Assembly (NCBI RefSeq): GCF_015057185.1
Contig: NZ_SVEV01000001.1
Location: 1 to 64,000, forward strand
Length of the DNA: 64,000 nucleotides
Direction: 5' to 3'
Source of the DNA: Pseudobutyrivibrio sp.
GTDB lineage: Bacteria > Bacillota > Clostridia > Lachnospirales > Lachnospiraceae
Under the pieces are notes generated by a model. The model saw nothing but the letters and a program-made list of their open reading frames with translations, was not told the origin of the DNA and searched no databases. Below, piece after piece: positions 26,505-35,731 of the stretch. The position numbers and the translations under genes are program-made. Numbering within the stretch: the first letter of the stretch is position 1; the number at the start of each line of letters is the position of its first letter.

Positions 26505-27845
26505 ATGGCTTTTGATTCACTTTCAGAAAAGCTTCAGGGGGTTTTTAAAAACCTTAGGAGCAAGGGCCGACTTACAGAGGCTGATGTAAAAGCAGCTCTC
26601 AAGGAAGTTAAAATGGCTCTTCTCGAAGCTGACGTTAATTTCAAAGTAGTAAAGCAATTTACTAATACAGTTACAGAACGCGCCATTGGTTCTGACGTTA
26701 TGAATGGTCTTAACCCAGGGCAGATGGTTATTAAAATTGTTAACGAAGAGCTTGTTAACTTAATGGGCTCTGATGTTACTGATATTACCTACGGTACTGG
26801 CGGAGCCATTACTACAATCATGATGGTTGGTCTTCAGGGTGCAGGTAAAACAACCACGACAGCAAAGCTTGCTGGCAAGGTAAAACAACGTGGTAAGAAA
26901 CCGCTTCTTGTTGCTTGCGATATTTATAGACCAGCCGCTATAGAGCAATTGCAGGTCAATGGTAAAAAACAAGAGGTTGAGGTTTTCTCATTAGGACAGG
27001 AAAAGCCTCTTAAAATAGCCAAAGAAGCTATGGATTATGCTAAGAAGAACGGCTTTGATGTAGTTATTTTTGATACAGCTGGTCGTCTTCATATAGATGA
27101 GGATATGATGAATGAGCTTGAGTCAATCAAGAACAATATTGATATCCTTAATACAATTTTAGTTGTTGATGCCATGACTGGTCAGGATGCGGTCAACGTA
27201 TCACAGACCTTCGATGAAAAGATTGGTATTGACGGTGTTATTATTACAAAGCTTGATGGTGATACTCGAGGTGGTGCAGCTCTTTCTATAAAAGCTGTTA
27301 CAGGTAAGCCTATTTTATACGCAGGTATGGGTGAGAAGCTTTCTGATTTGGAACAGTTCCATCCAGATCGTATGGCTAGCCGAATCCTTGGTATGGGAGA
27401 TGTTTTATCTCTCATTGAAAAGGCAGAGCAGGAAATCGATAAGGATGCTGCTTTAGCGCTTTCTAAAAAGGTCAAAAAAGCTTCATTTGATTTTAATGAT
27501 TATTTAACATCTATGGCTCAAATGAAAAAGCTTGGTGGACTTACATCGATTCTTGGCATGATGCCTGGAATTAATGCTTCTCAGATGGCTCAAATCGAAG
27601 GGGCTGTTGATGACAAGAAGCTTGCGCATATCGAAGCAATCATTCTTTCAATGACACCTGCTGAGCGCGAGAATCCAAAATTACTAAATCCTAGTCGAAA
27701 GCACAGAATTGCTGCTGGAGCTGGTTTAGATATAGCAGAGGTAAATCGTTTCATCAAACAATTTGAACAATCAAAGAAAATGATGAAGCAAATGCCAAAT
27801 ATGATGGGCAAAGGTAGACGCGGAGGAATGCGTTTCCCATTTTAG
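26505..27845 (+). CDS. ffh: Signal recognition particle protein Ffh
   Basis: Ffh binds signal sequences on nascent membrane proteins and the 4.5S/6S RNA. The 446 residues have an N domain, a G domain (GLQGAGKTTTTAKLA, DIYRPAA, DTAGR, TKLDGD) and a C-terminal Met-rich M domain with the SRP RNA-binding helices (about 330-446). The basic tail GKGRRGGMRFPF is typical. The ATG has a GAGGAATT site at the end of ylxM. Confidence 0.98.
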   Translation: MAFDSLSEKLQGVFKNLRSKGRLTEADVKAALKEVKMALLEADVNFKVVKQFTNTVTERAIGSDVMNGLNPGQMVIKIVNEELVNLMGSDVTDITYGTGGAITTIMMVGLQGAGKTTTTAKLAGKVKQRGKKPLLVACDIYRPAAIEQLQVNGKKQEVEVFSLGQEKPLKIAKEAMDYAKKNGFDVVIFDTAGRLHIDEDMMNELESIKNNIDILNTILVVDAMTGQDAVNVSQTFDEKIGIDGVIITKLDGDTRGGAALSIKAVTGKPILYAGMGEKLSDLEQFHPDRMASRILGMGDVLSLIEKAEQEIDKDAALALSKKVKKASFDFNDYLTSMAQMKKLGGLTSILGMMPGINASQMAQIEGAVDDKKLAHIEAIILSMTPAERENPKLLNPSRKHRIAAGAGLDIAEVNRFIKQFEQSKKMMKQMPNMMGKGRRGGMRFPF

Positions 27846-27900
27846 CCTAAAAGCACATTAGTGCAGGTCATTTATTGTTTATTTATAGGAGGAAATTAAA

Positions 27901-28143
27901 ATGGCAGTAAAGATTAGATTAAAGAGAATGGGTCAGAAGAAGAGACCTATCTACAGAATCGTAGTAGCAGACGCTAGAGCACCACGTGATGGTAGAAACA
28001 TCGATGAAATCGGTACATACGATCCAAATCAGGAGCCAGCTGAGGTTACAGTTGACGCTGAGGCAGCTAAGAAGTGGATTGCAAACGGTGCAAAGCCAAC
28101 TGAGACAGTTGCTAGACTTTTCAAGCAGGCTGGTGTTCAGTAA
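27901..28143 (+). CDS. rpsP: Ribosomal protein bS16
   Basis: Eighty residues of small-subunit protein bS16, starting with the conserved [15 protein letters not shown] stretch. A TAGGAGG site precedes the ATG. It begins the conserved rpsP-khpA-rimM-trmD-rplS translation cluster. Confidence 0.98.
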   Translation: MAVKIRLKRMGQKKRPIYRIVVADARAPRDGRNIDEIGTYDPNQEPAEVTVDAEAAKKWIANGAKPTETVARLFKQAGVQ

Positions 28144-28173
28144 TCATTCATAATTGAAAGGTAGAGGAATATA

Positions 28174-28413
28174 GTGATGAAAGAATTAGTTGAAGTAATT
28201 GCTAAGTCACTTGTAGACAATCCTGAAGAGGTTGTTGTTTCCGAGAAAGAAGACGCAAAATCAATTGTTGTTGAGCTTCGCGTCGCACCTTCAGATATGG
28301 GAAAGGTTATTGGAAAACAGGGTAGAATCGCAAAGGCTATACGTGCGGTTGTTAAGGCTGCAGCCTCAAAGATTGACAAGAAAGTTATAGTTGATATTAT
28401 AGATGTTAACTAG
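28174..28413 (+). CDS. khpA: KH-domain RNA-binding protein KhpA
   Basis: A small (79 residues) KH-domain protein with the GKVIGKQGRIAKAIR loop of the GxxG type. KhpA pairs with KhpB in Gram-positive bacteria to bind RNA and affect cell elongation. The start is ambiguous between GTG 28174 and ATG 28177, which are adjacent codons. It follows rpsP in the usual order. Confidence 0.95.
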   Translation: MMKELVEVIAKSLVDNPEEVVVSEKEDAKSIVVELRVAPSDMGKVIGKQGRIAKAIRAVVKAAASKIDKKVIVDIIDVN

Positions 28414-28418
28414 TATTT

Positions 28419-28449
28419 TAGGCCTGATGATTAATCAGGCCTATATTTT
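28419..28449 (+). terminator. Terminator after khpA
   Basis: A perfect 10-bp stem TAGGCCTGAT/ATCAGGCCTA with a 5-nt loop, then TATTTTT. It separates rpsP-khpA from rimM-trmD, so readthrough would set the lower level of the latter. Confidence 0.9.
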
Positions 28450-28465
28450 TGTTTAGGAGAAAAAT

Positions 28466-28984
28466 TTGGAAGAATTATTTCAAGTAGGTTCAATTACACA
28501 GACCCATGGAATCAAGGGAGAGGTTAAGGTTTTTCCTCTCACTGATGATATTTCACGCTTCAAAAATATGAAGCATTTACTTTTAGATTGTGGCAAGGAT
28601 GGCTATAAGGAGCTTGAGGTAGAAAATGTTAGACCGCAGAAAAACCTTGTAATCCTCAAGTTTAAAGGTATTGATAATATTAATGACATTGAAAAATACA
28701 AGGGACAAGGCTTATACGTAACCAAAGAAAATCGCGTTGAACTAAAAAAAGATGAGTACTTTATTGCTGATTTGATGGGTTGCGAAGTATATACAGATGA
28801 TGATCCAGATAATAAATTTGGCGAAATTTCAGATGTGCTAGAAACTGGAGCCAATGATGTTTATGACATTGAGAGGGTTTCGGGTGAGCATGTTTTAGTT
28901 CCTGCTATTAAGGATTGTATTCTTAATGTGGATGTGGATTCTAGAAGAGTAGATATTCATTTATTAAAGGGGCTTATGGATTAA
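28466..28984 (+). CDS. rimM: 16S rRNA processing protein RimM
   Basis: RimM assists assembly of the 30S head near bS19. The 172 residues have an N-terminal RimM barrel (GSITQTHGIKGEVKV) and a C-terminal PRC-barrel domain (DLMGCEVYT to the HLLKGL end). The start is TTG at 28466, with TTAGGAGA upstream. trmD begins 2 nt after the stop. Confidence 0.95.
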   Translation: MEELFQVGSITQTHGIKGEVKVFPLTDDISRFKNMKHLLLDCGKDGYKELEVENVRPQKNLVILKFKGIDNINDIEKYKGQGLYVTKENRVELKKDEYFIADLMGCEVYTDDDPDNKFGEISDVLETGANDVYDIERVSGEHVLVPAIKDCILNVDVDSRRVDIHLLKGLMD

Positions 28985-28986
28985 CT

Positions 28987-29697
28987 ATGAAATATTATAT
29001 ATTAACCCTCTTTCCGGAAATGATAGAAGATGCTTTAAACACAAGTATTTTAGGTAGAGCCAAAAATGCTGGAGCAATATCATTTGAAGCAATAAATATT
29101 AGAGATTACACTTTGGACAAACACAAAAAGGTAGATGATTATCCTTATGGTGGTGGGGCTGGTATGGTTATGCAAGCTCAGCCTATTTATGATGCATACA
29201 AGGCTGTTTGTGAAAAGGCAGGTCATAAGGTGCATTGTATTTATTTGACTCCTCAGGGACAGCTTTTTAAACAGCAGTCCGCTAAGGAGCTTGCACTTAA
29301 AGAGGATATTTGTTTATTGTGTGGTCATTACGAAGGCATTGATGAACGTGTTCTAGAGGAGATAGTTGATGAGTACTATTCTATTGGAGATTATGTGCTT
29401 ACTGGCGGCGAATTGCCATCGCTTGTTATGATAGATGCTATTTCTAGAATGGTACCAGGAGTTCTTACTAATTCAGAATCAGGTGAGGACGAATCATTGG
29501 AGAATAATTTGTTGGAATATCCACAGTATTCACGTCCTGAAACATGGAATGATAGAAAGGTACCAGCTATATTACTATCTGGAGACCATGCAAAGGTTGA
29601 TGCATGGCGCAAAGAACAGTCAATAATTCGTACAAAAGAAAGAAGACCTGATTTGTATGAAAAATACCAGGCTTCTTTAAATGACAATAAGGATTAA
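28987..29697 (+). CDS. trmD: tRNA (guanine-N1)-methyltransferase TrmD
   Basis: TrmD methylates G37 of tRNAs next to the anticodon using SAM. The 236 residues form the SPOUT fold with the deep trefoil knot signatures LCGHYEGIDERV and SIGDYVLTGGELP. The N-terminal YILTLFPEM is typical. The gene is coupled to rimM. Confidence 0.98.
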   Translation: MKYYILTLFPEMIEDALNTSILGRAKNAGAISFEAINIRDYTLDKHKKVDDYPYGGGAGMVMQAQPIYDAYKAVCEKAGHKVHCIYLTPQGQLFKQQSAKELALKEDICLLCGHYEGIDERVLEEIVDEYYSIGDYVLTGGELPSLVMIDAISRMVPGVLTNSESGEDESLENNLLEYPQYSRPETWNDRKVPAILLSGDHAKVDAWRKEQSIIRTKERRPDLYEKYQASLNDNKD

Positions 29698-29822
29698 TGT
29701 GAGAAATTGGTTGAATTATGCCAGTAATCATGTTAATATGTTAAAGTTGCTAAAGAAGAGATGGTCCGCTGATTTGCAATAGGGCATTTCAAGAACGTCG
29801 CGAGAATTTAGGAGGATTTAAA

Positions 29823-30173
29823 ATGAACGCAAACGAGATTATTAGAAACATCGAAGCTGCTGAGCTCAAGTCTGAGATCCCAGAGTTTCAGGTAGGTGAC
29901 ACTGTTAAGGTTTACGGCCGTATCGTTGAGGGTAACCGTACACGTACTCAGGTATTTGAGGGTACAGTTATTAAGAGACAGGGCGGCAGCAACCGTGAGA
30001 CATTCACAGTTCGTAAGTCATCAAATGGTGTTGGCGTTGAGAAAACTTGGCCACTTCACAGCCCTAACGTTGAGAAGATCGAAGTAGTTAGAAAAGGTAA
30101 AGTTCGTAGAGCTAAGCTTTACTACCTCAGAGAGCTCACAGGTAAGAAGGCAAAGGTTAAGGAAAGAATCTAG
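29823..30173 (+). CDS. rplS: Ribosomal protein bL19
   Basis: The 116-residue bL19 protein lies at the 30S-50S interface. It shows the conserved [23 protein letters not shown] and [11 protein letters not shown] segments. The 125-nt gap after trmD could carry a leader, since L19 leaders are known in Firmicutes, but I see no decisive structure. An AGGAGG site precedes the ATG. Confidence 0.98.
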   Translation: MNANEIIRNIEAAELKSEIPEFQVGDTVKVYGRIVEGNRTRTQVFEGTVIKRQGGSNRETFTVRKSSNGVGVEKTWPLHSPNVEKIEVVRKGKVRRAKLYYLRELTGKKAKVKERI

Positions 30174-30183
30174 TCTCGAAAGG

Positions 30184-30218
30184 GGAACAGTCACATTTGT
30201 GACTGTTCCTTTATTTTT
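30184..30218 (+). terminator. Terminator after rplS
   Basis: A perfect 11-bp stem GGAACAGTCAC/GTGACTGTTCC with a 4-nt loop, then TTTATTTTT. Its position inside a longer upstream frame of the next gene argues for the later lepB start. Confidence 0.93.
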
Positions 30219-30276
30219 ATGGAAATTAAATCCAAAGTGCGGTATATTTATACTAAAGATTAAAAGGGAAAATTGT

Positions 30277-30873
30277 ATGTTTTTATCATTAAATAGATTA
30301 TTAGCTAAAAAATTTTCTAGGAGAAAAGACGGTCTAAATTTTAGACGACGCCGCAAAAAAATTAATTTCGATAAACTAAGATTTGTTCTTATCTATGCAT
30401 TGGAGCTTGTTGCTGTCATAGGACTTGCTTACGGAGTGGTTTTAGCTTTTGGCAAACAGGTGGAATGTTCTAACGCATCTATGGAACCAACCTACCAAAC
30501 TTCCGACAAATTATTAGTAAATACAATAGCTTACAAATTTGATTCACCTGAGAGAGGTGAAGTAATTGCATTTAAACCAAAATCAAATGTTAATGCTAGC
30601 TATAGTGTTAAAAGAGTTATAGGCGTCCCAGGTGATACAATTTATATTAGTAATGGTCGTATCTACATTAATGACGAGCTGTATAAAGAGAATCTAGAAG
30701 TAGAAAGAATTGAAAATCCAGGTATTGCTGCTACACCAATTACATTACTTGATGATCAATATTTTGTACTTGGAGATAATCGCAATTCTTCAGAAGATTC
30801 TAGATACGAAAGTATTGGATTTGTATCCAGCGAAGATATATTAGGAAAAGTATGGATTAAATATCCATTTTAG
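30277..30873 (+). CDS. lepB: Signal peptidase I (copy 1)
   Basis: Signal peptidase I removes signal peptides from exported proteins. The frame opens at 30199, but that is within a terminator; the ATG at 30277 has an AGGGAA site, giving 198 residues. A basic cytoplasmic N terminus and one membrane helix (about 27-48) precede the catalytic Ser in SNASMEPT and the general base Lys in VKRVIGVPGD. The GDNRNSSEDSR box is intact. A second copy lies at 31727, on the other side of rbgA. Confidence 0.95.
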   Translation: MFLSLNRLLAKKFSRRKDGLNFRRRRKKINFDKLRFVLIYALELVAVIGLAYGVVLAFGKQVECSNASMEPTYQTSDKLLVNTIAYKFDSPERGEVIAFKPKSNVNASYSVKRVIGVPGDTIYISNGRIYINDELYKENLEVERIENPGIAATPITLLDDQYFVLGDNRNSSEDSRYESIGFVSSEDILGKVWIKYPF

Positions 30874-30882
30874 AGGTGTTAT

Positions 30883-31725
30883 ATGGAATTTCAATGGTAT
30901 CCAGGGCATATGACCAAAGCAAAGCGTCAGATGCAGGAAGATATTAAACTTATTGATTTGGTTATAGAAGTGATTGATGCTAGATGTCCTGTTTCTAGCC
31001 GAAATCCTGATATAAATGGTCTCGCATCAGGTAAACTTAGACTAGTTCTTCTTAACAAGTCTGATTTAGCCGATAAAAATATTAATAAGCAGTGGGTTGA
31101 ATATTTTAAAGGTCAAGGCTTTTACGTTGTAGAGCTTGATTCGCGAGACCGCAAAAATATGAAGGGTGTACAGGCTACCCTTGACGAGGTTTGTGCTGCA
31201 AAATTTGAGAGAGACAGAAAAAGAGGAATTAAAAATAGACCAGTTAGAGCCATGGTTGTAGGAATACCAAATGTAGGTAAATCTACTTTTATTAATTCAT
31301 TTGCAGGTCGTTCTGTTGCCAAAACAGGAAATAAGCCAGGCGTCACAAAAGGAAAGCAATGGATCAAGCTTAATAAATCTGTTGAACTTTTAGATACACC
31401 AGGTATTTTGTGGCCAAAATTCGAGGATAATACCGTTGGCTTACATTTGGCCTTCATTGGTTCTATTAATGATGCAATCATTGAAACTAGAGAGCTTTCT
31501 TTAGAATTGGCAGATTTTCTAAAGAATGAATATAAAGGCGTTTTAAATAAACGTTATGAGGTAGATGAGAGCCTTGTAAATCATGAGATTATTACTCAGA
31601 TAGCAGAGAAACGTAATTTTGTTAAAAAAGGTTCAGAACTAGATTTTGATAAAGCGGCTGCAGTTTTAATTGATGAGTTTAGAAATGGCAGCTTAGGAAA
31701 TATATCACTTGAAAGGCCACAATAA
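30883..31725 (+). CDS. rbgA: Ribosome biogenesis GTPase RbgA
   Basis: RbgA (YlqF) promotes late 50S assembly. The 280 residues show the circularly permuted GTPase order: NKSD (G4) near residue 59 comes before the G1 loop GIPNVGKST and DTPG (G3). The N-terminal FQWYPGHMTKAKR is diagnostic. It sits between two signal peptidase genes. The lepB-rbgA-rnhB neighbourhood is known in Bacillus. Confidence 0.97.
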   Translation: MEFQWYPGHMTKAKRQMQEDIKLIDLVIEVIDARCPVSSRNPDINGLASGKLRLVLLNKSDLADKNINKQWVEYFKGQGFYVVELDSRDRKNMKGVQATLDEVCAAKFERDRKRGIKNRPVRAMVVGIPNVGKSTFINSFAGRSVAKTGNKPGVTKGKQWIKLNKSVELLDTPGILWPKFEDNTVGLHLAFIGSINDAIIETRELSLELADFLKNEYKGVLNKRYEVDESLVNHEIITQIAEKRNFVKKGSELDFDKAAAVLIDEFRNGSLGNISLERPQ

Positions 31726-31726
31726 C

Positions 31727-32407
31727 ATGAAGGTTATCGACTTTAACGAAGAAGAAATACAAATCAAAAGAGATATTGAAAAAGCTCGAGCAAATGCAAA
31801 GGAAATAGAAGATTTAAGTGATTTTGAATCTAAAAAATCAAAAGATTTAGATGATGTAGAAGAAATCACAAAAAAATCTATAGCAAAGGAAGTAATTAGC
31901 GTTATTATTAATGTTTTAATTTGCTTCGCTGTAGTATTTTTGATTACCCACTTTGTAGGACAACGTACTGTTGTTAGCGGAAAATCAATGGAAGACACCT
32001 TGTCCAATGGAGATAATCTTATCGTAGACAAAATAAGCTATAGGATTCATGACCCAGAAAGATTTGATGTTATAGTGTTCCCTTACAAAGAGGAGGAAGA
32101 CACATATTACATTAAACGAATCATTGGCTTGCCAGGTGAAACAGTTTATATTGATGGTTCAGGAAATATTTATATTAATGGCGAAATCTTAGAGGAAAAT
32201 TATGGTACAGAAACCATATTAAATGCTGGAAATGCAAGCACTGAAATAATCCTTAAGAATGACGAATACTTTGTTCTAGGCGATAATAGAAATAACAGTA
32301 CTGATTCTAGAATGATAGGTTGTATAAAGCATGATGATATTGTTGGAAAAGCTTGGTTAAGGGTTTATCCATTTAATTCATTTGGTTTAGTGGACAATAT
32401 AGAATAA
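31727..32407 (+). CDS. lepB: Signal peptidase I (copy 2, with long N-terminal extension)
   Basis: A TTG at 31709 is in frame inside rbgA, but the ATG at 31727 follows GAAAGG and is preferred, giving 226 residues. Unlike copy 1, it has an acidic, probably coiled N-terminal cytoplasmic region of about 50 residues. One membrane helix then precedes the catalytic Ser (SGKSMEDTL) and Lys (YIKRIIGLPGE). The GDNRNNSTDSR box is present. Multiple type I peptidases with different preferences are common in Firmicutes. Confidence 0.95.
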   Translation: MKVIDFNEEEIQIKRDIEKARANAKEIEDLSDFESKKSKDLDDVEEITKKSIAKEVISVIINVLICFAVVFLITHFVGQRTVVSGKSMEDTLSNGDNLIVDKISYRIHDPERFDVIVFPYKEEEDTYYIKRIIGLPGETVYIDGSGNIYINGEILEENYGTETILNAGNASTEIILKNDEYFVLGDNRNNSTDSRMIGCIKHDDIVGKAWLRVYPFNSFGLVDNIE

Positions 32408-32410
32408 GTT

Positions 32411-33175
32411 ATGAGCGAAAAAAAGATTTCTGATATCCAAAAAGAATACAAAGAGGCCACAATTGATGTATTGCCAGATTTTATTCAGGAGTACATTAGT
32501 GATGGACGCCCAGGAGTTTCTAAGCTAATCGGTCAGGCTCAAAAGCGTATGGAAAAACTCAGAATTGAGAAGGAGCGTATTGAGAAGCTAAAGGAATTCG
32601 AATACAAGTACTGGGAAAAATGTGATTACGTTGGTGGAATTGATGAGGTTGGAAGAGGTCCTCTTGCCGGACCAGTTGTTACAGCCTGTGTAGTTTTACC
32701 AAAAGATTGCGATATATTATATATAAACGATTCTAAAAAGCTATCTGCTTCAAAGCGTGAGGAGCTTTACGAAGAAATAATGGAAAAGGCACTTTCAGTA
32801 TCAATAGGTGTGGTTTCCGAAGCCAGAATCGATGAGATTAATATTCTTCAAGCTACATATGAGGCTATGAGACAGGCTATTAATGATTCAAAGGTACAGC
32901 CTCAGGTTATGCTTAACGATGCAGTTACAATTCCTGGCATAGATATACCTCAGGTGCCTATTATAAAGGGGGATGCTAAATCTATTTCTATTGGTGCAGC
33001 CAGCATTATTGCTAAGGTTACAAGGGATAGAATGATGGTAGAATACGATAGCATTTATCCGGAATATCATTTTGCATCAAATAAAGGATATGGATCAGCA
33101 GAACACATTGAAGCGCTTAAAGAATATGGACCATGTCCAATCCATAGAAGAACTTTTATCGGAAACTTTGTTTAA
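32411..33175 (+). CDS. rnhB: Ribonuclease HII
   Basis: RNase HII removes RNA primers and single ribonucleotides from DNA. After about 75 N-terminal helical residues, as in Bacillus RnhB, the catalytic core starts with GIDEVGRGPLAGP (first acidic pair). Further conserved parts are NDSKKLSASKRE, the Asp in GDAKS and the C-terminal HRRTF. The 254-residue length is normal for Firmicutes. It follows the signal peptidase by 3 nt. Confidence 0.97.
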   Translation: MSEKKISDIQKEYKEATIDVLPDFIQEYISDGRPGVSKLIGQAQKRMEKLRIEKERIEKLKEFEYKYWEKCDYVGGIDEVGRGPLAGPVVTACVVLPKDCDILYINDSKKLSASKREELYEEIMEKALSVSIGVVSEARIDEINILQATYEAMRQAINDSKVQPQVMLNDAVTIPGIDIPQVPIIKGDAKSISIGAASIIAKVTRDRMMVEYDSIYPEYHFASNKGYGSAEHIEALKEYGPCPIHRRTFIGNFV

Positions 33176-33191
33176 TGTGTAGTGGTGAGTC

Positions 33192-35072
33192 ATGAATATT
33201 AATACTGGGTTCAATCCATACAACTCCAATTTTGTTAATAATGCTGACTTGACTAAAATGAGCCAAAGTCAGTCTCTTACAGCCGCGCCTAAGGACAGCT
33301 TAAAGGAGGGAGAGGTATTCGAGGGCTCAGTTAATTCTATTGATAATGGAAAGGTTGTCATAGGGCTGGCTAATGGCCAAACAATGACAGCCCGTCTAGA
33401 TGCAGGGGTTAATTTAACTCCAGGTCAATCAGTTTTCTTTCAGGTTAAGAGTAACGATGGTAGCTTGATTCAGCTCAAACCTGTCTCTTTAGGTTCACTA
33501 GAGGCGAATCCAACTTTGTTAAAAGCATTAGATTTGGCCAATATTGCCGCCAATGACCGTACAATCAATATGGTCAATTCCATGATGCAAAATTCTATGT
33601 CTGTAAATCCAGAGAGCTTGACGGCTATGAATAGGGCTATGATAAATAACCCTGGAGTAGATGTGCAGACATTAGTAACTATGGCAAAGTATGGAATGGA
33701 AATAACACCAGAGAATGTTTCCATGTTTGAAAACTATGCCAATGACAAAGCGGTATTAATTGATAATTTTAAAGTTATATCAGATATGCTACCAGAATTA
33801 ATGACTTCTTCTGATGTTACAGTTGAAGAAGCATTAAATATTAATAATCAGATTAGAGAGATTTTCTTGCCAAATGAACCACAAGCAGCCGGTGAAATAA
33901 CAGGTCAAAATGAGACATTAGTTCAACAAACCAACACTGGACAACCAGAAAATGTGGCTAGCTCCAATGAAAATCCTACTAATGTGCTTAATGATGCAAG
34001 TATTACAAATGGTACTGTTTTAGATAAAGGTGTTACATTTAATCAGTTGGTAAATGCCGATGGTATTCTAGAAAGTATTACTAATCCTCAAGGGACTGTA
34101 AATAATGGCCCTGAGGCTTTAAAACAAGCTGAGACTATTGTTCCTAATGAACAAAATGCTGGGCAGAGCATTCAGGCTCAGAATCAACTGGCTTCAAATG
34201 AGGTAGGAGTTCAACTTCTAAATAATTTTGCAGGGGAAGAGCAAATCAACTCCTTTAATACATTGTTAAACAATCTTCCTGACTTTCCAAAGGATAATAT
34301 GCAAATATTTAGTGAGGATGGTACGCTTAAGGCCGAGGCGCCTATAAAAGAAGTATTTAGAGAAATTAGCGACTTTTTAAATGAGCATCCAGATATTCCA
34401 AAAGCTACATTGAATGATATAATTCGTTCACCTTTATACAAAGGTCTTTTAAAGAATCTTATTTCAGATAGCTTTACCATGGAGCCTAAGGATGTAACAA
34501 AGCCTGGAGAAATTGGCAAGCTTTATGAGCGTGTTTTAAAACAAACAGATGCATTGGAAAAGCTTGTGGCAGCCTTTGGTAATAAGGCCGCTGAAACCAT
34601 AAAAGCTCAGACCAATGAAATTAAGCAAAACGTTAATTTTATGAATTCTGCCAACGAGATGTATAACTTTGTGCAGATACCGCTTAAAATGTACAATCAG
34701 AATACTGACAGTATGTTATATGTTCGTCAGAACAAAAAGAGTAGCTACGAGGCAGGAGAAGAAATAACTGCATTTTTGCATTTTGACATGGAGCATCTAG
34801 GACCTACAGATGTATTTGTCTCATTAAAGGAAGCAAATGTAGGCTGTAAATGGAATTTAGCCGATGAAATGGCTATGAATTTAATTGAACAAAATCTGGA
34901 TATATTAACCCAAAGACTTGAAAGTAAAGGCTTTACTGTAAAGTCGGAAGTGACCTGTAAAGAGCCAAAGGCAAGCTTTGTCGAGGATTTCTTAGGAGCT
35001 TCTCCAATAGAGAATAATAATTCTTCTACAGAAGGAATTATGCACAGGTATAGCTTTGATATGAGGGCATAA
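33192..35072 (+). CDS. FliK-like protein (YlqG-type)
   Basis: This 626-residue protein resembles the YlqG position in the Bacillus ylqF-rnhB-ylqG-ylqH block. An N-terminal beta-rich domain (about 35-105, 'GEVFEGSVNSIDNGKVVIGL') is followed by a long, Asn/Gln-rich, low-complexity middle. The C-terminal region (about 495-600: 'FVQIPLKMYNQ' and 'AFLHFDMEHLGPTDVFVSL') resembles the FliK hook-length-control C-terminal domain. It is followed after 2 nt by an FlhB-tail homologue, the natural partner of FliK. No other type III export genes are near, so its role outside hook-length control is open. Confidence 0.75.
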   Translation: MNINTGFNPYNSNFVNNADLTKMSQSQSLTAAPKDSLKEGEVFEGSVNSIDNGKVVIGLANGQTMTARLDAGVNLTPGQSVFFQVKSNDGSLIQLKPVSLGSLEANPTLLKALDLANIAANDRTINMVNSMMQNSMSVNPESLTAMNRAMINNPGVDVQTLVTMAKYGMEITPENVSMFENYANDKAVLIDNFKVISDMLPELMTSSDVTVEEALNINNQIREIFLPNEPQAAGEITGQNETLVQQTNTGQPENVASSNENPTNVLNDASITNGTVLDKGVTFNQLVNADGILESITNPQGTVNNGPEALKQAETIVPNEQNAGQSIQAQNQLASNEVGVQLLNNFAGEEQINSFNTLLNNLPDFPKDNMQIFSEDGTLKAEAPIKEVFREISDFLNEHPDIPKATLNDIIRSPLYKGLLKNLISDSFTMEPKDVTKPGEIGKLYERVLKQTDALEKLVAAFGNKAAETIKAQTNEIKQNVNFMNSANEMYNFVQIPLKMYNQNTDSMLYVRQNKKSSYEAGEEITAFLHFDMEHLGPTDVFVSLKEANVGCKWNLADEMAMNLIEQNLDILTQRLESKGFTVKSEVTCKEPKASFVEDFLGASPIENNNSSTEGIMHRYSFDMRA

Positions 35073-35074
35073 TT

Positions 35075-35362
35075 ATGGCAGAGGAAAAACAGTTTGATAA
35101 AAATAAAACAGCGGTAGCCCTTTCTTATGAGGCAGGGGATGCTGCGCCTAAAATTCTTGCATCCGGCAAAGGCTATGTGGCTGAGCAGATTATCGAAGAG
35201 GCTAAGAAGGCTGATGTGCCATTTTATCAGGATAATGAATTGGCAGAAACCTTAAGCAAGCTGAATATAGGTGATGCAATTCCGCCAGAGCTGTATGAGG
35301 TAGTTGCAGAGATTTTAGTGTTTGTTAATGATATGGAAAAGCTTAAAGCTAAATTAGGATAG
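35075..35362 (+). CDS. FlhB C-terminal domain homologue (YlqH-type)
   Basis: The 95 residues match the cytosolic C-terminal domain of the export gate protein FlhB: 'AVALSYEAGDAAPKILASGKG' through 'PFYQDNELAETLSKLNIGDAIPPELYEVVAEIL'. There are no membrane helices and the self-cleaving NPTH motif is missing; the Asn-Lys-Thr at that place is not cleavable by the usual mechanism. The gene is coupled to the FliK-like gene, so the two probably interact. A role as competitor or regulator of export substrate switching is inference. Confidence 0.85.
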   Translation: MAEEKQFDKNKTAVALSYEAGDAAPKILASGKGYVAEQIIEEAKKADVPFYQDNELAETLSKLNIGDAIPPELYEVVAEILVFVNDMEKLKAKLG

Positions 35363-35371
35363 AGGTAATTA

Positions 35372-35731
35372 TTGAATAATAGAAAGCAAGGAAATGATTT
35401 TGAAAAGCTAGCAGCTGATTTTCTTGAGAAAAACGGCATGCAGATTATACAAATGAATTTTTATTGTAAAATGGGCGAAGTAGATATTATTGCAAAAGAT
35501 GGTAGCTATTTAGTCTTTGTAGAAGTAAAATATAGAAAGTCTGCTTCAAAAGGAAATGCTGCTTCGGCGGTTACATTTCCCAAAATGCGTAAAATTTCTC
35601 GAGTGGCAGATTATTATATGTATAGCCATAAATATGGTGGCAATACAAGTGTTAGGTTTGATGTTATAGCAATAGAGGAAGGACATCTTACGCATTATAA
35701 AAATGCGTTTGAGTATATACCCGTATGTTAA
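35372..35731 (+). CDS. yraN: YraN/UPF0102 nuclease-fold protein
   Basis: The 119 residues begin at TTG 35372 behind AGAGGTAA. The endonuclease-like core is visible: GNDFEKLAADFLEKNG, then the GEVDIIAKDG and VFVEVKYRKS strands with the Asp/Glu/Lys set of restriction-endonuclease-fold proteins. It commonly lies near rnhB. Its exact substrate is unknown; a role in DNA processing has been suggested. The next gene overlaps it by 7 nt. Confidence 0.93.
   Translation: MNNRKQGNDFEKLAADFLEKNGMQIIQMNFYCKMGEVDIIAKDGSYLVFVEVKYRKSASKGNAASAVTFPKMRKISRVADYYMYSHKYGGNTSVRFDVIAIEEGHLTHYKNAFEYIPVC

Noticed and set aside
30199-30276. Upstream in-frame start for signal peptidase copy 1
   Set aside because: The extension would be encoded by the rplS terminator hairpin and has no ribosome binding site.
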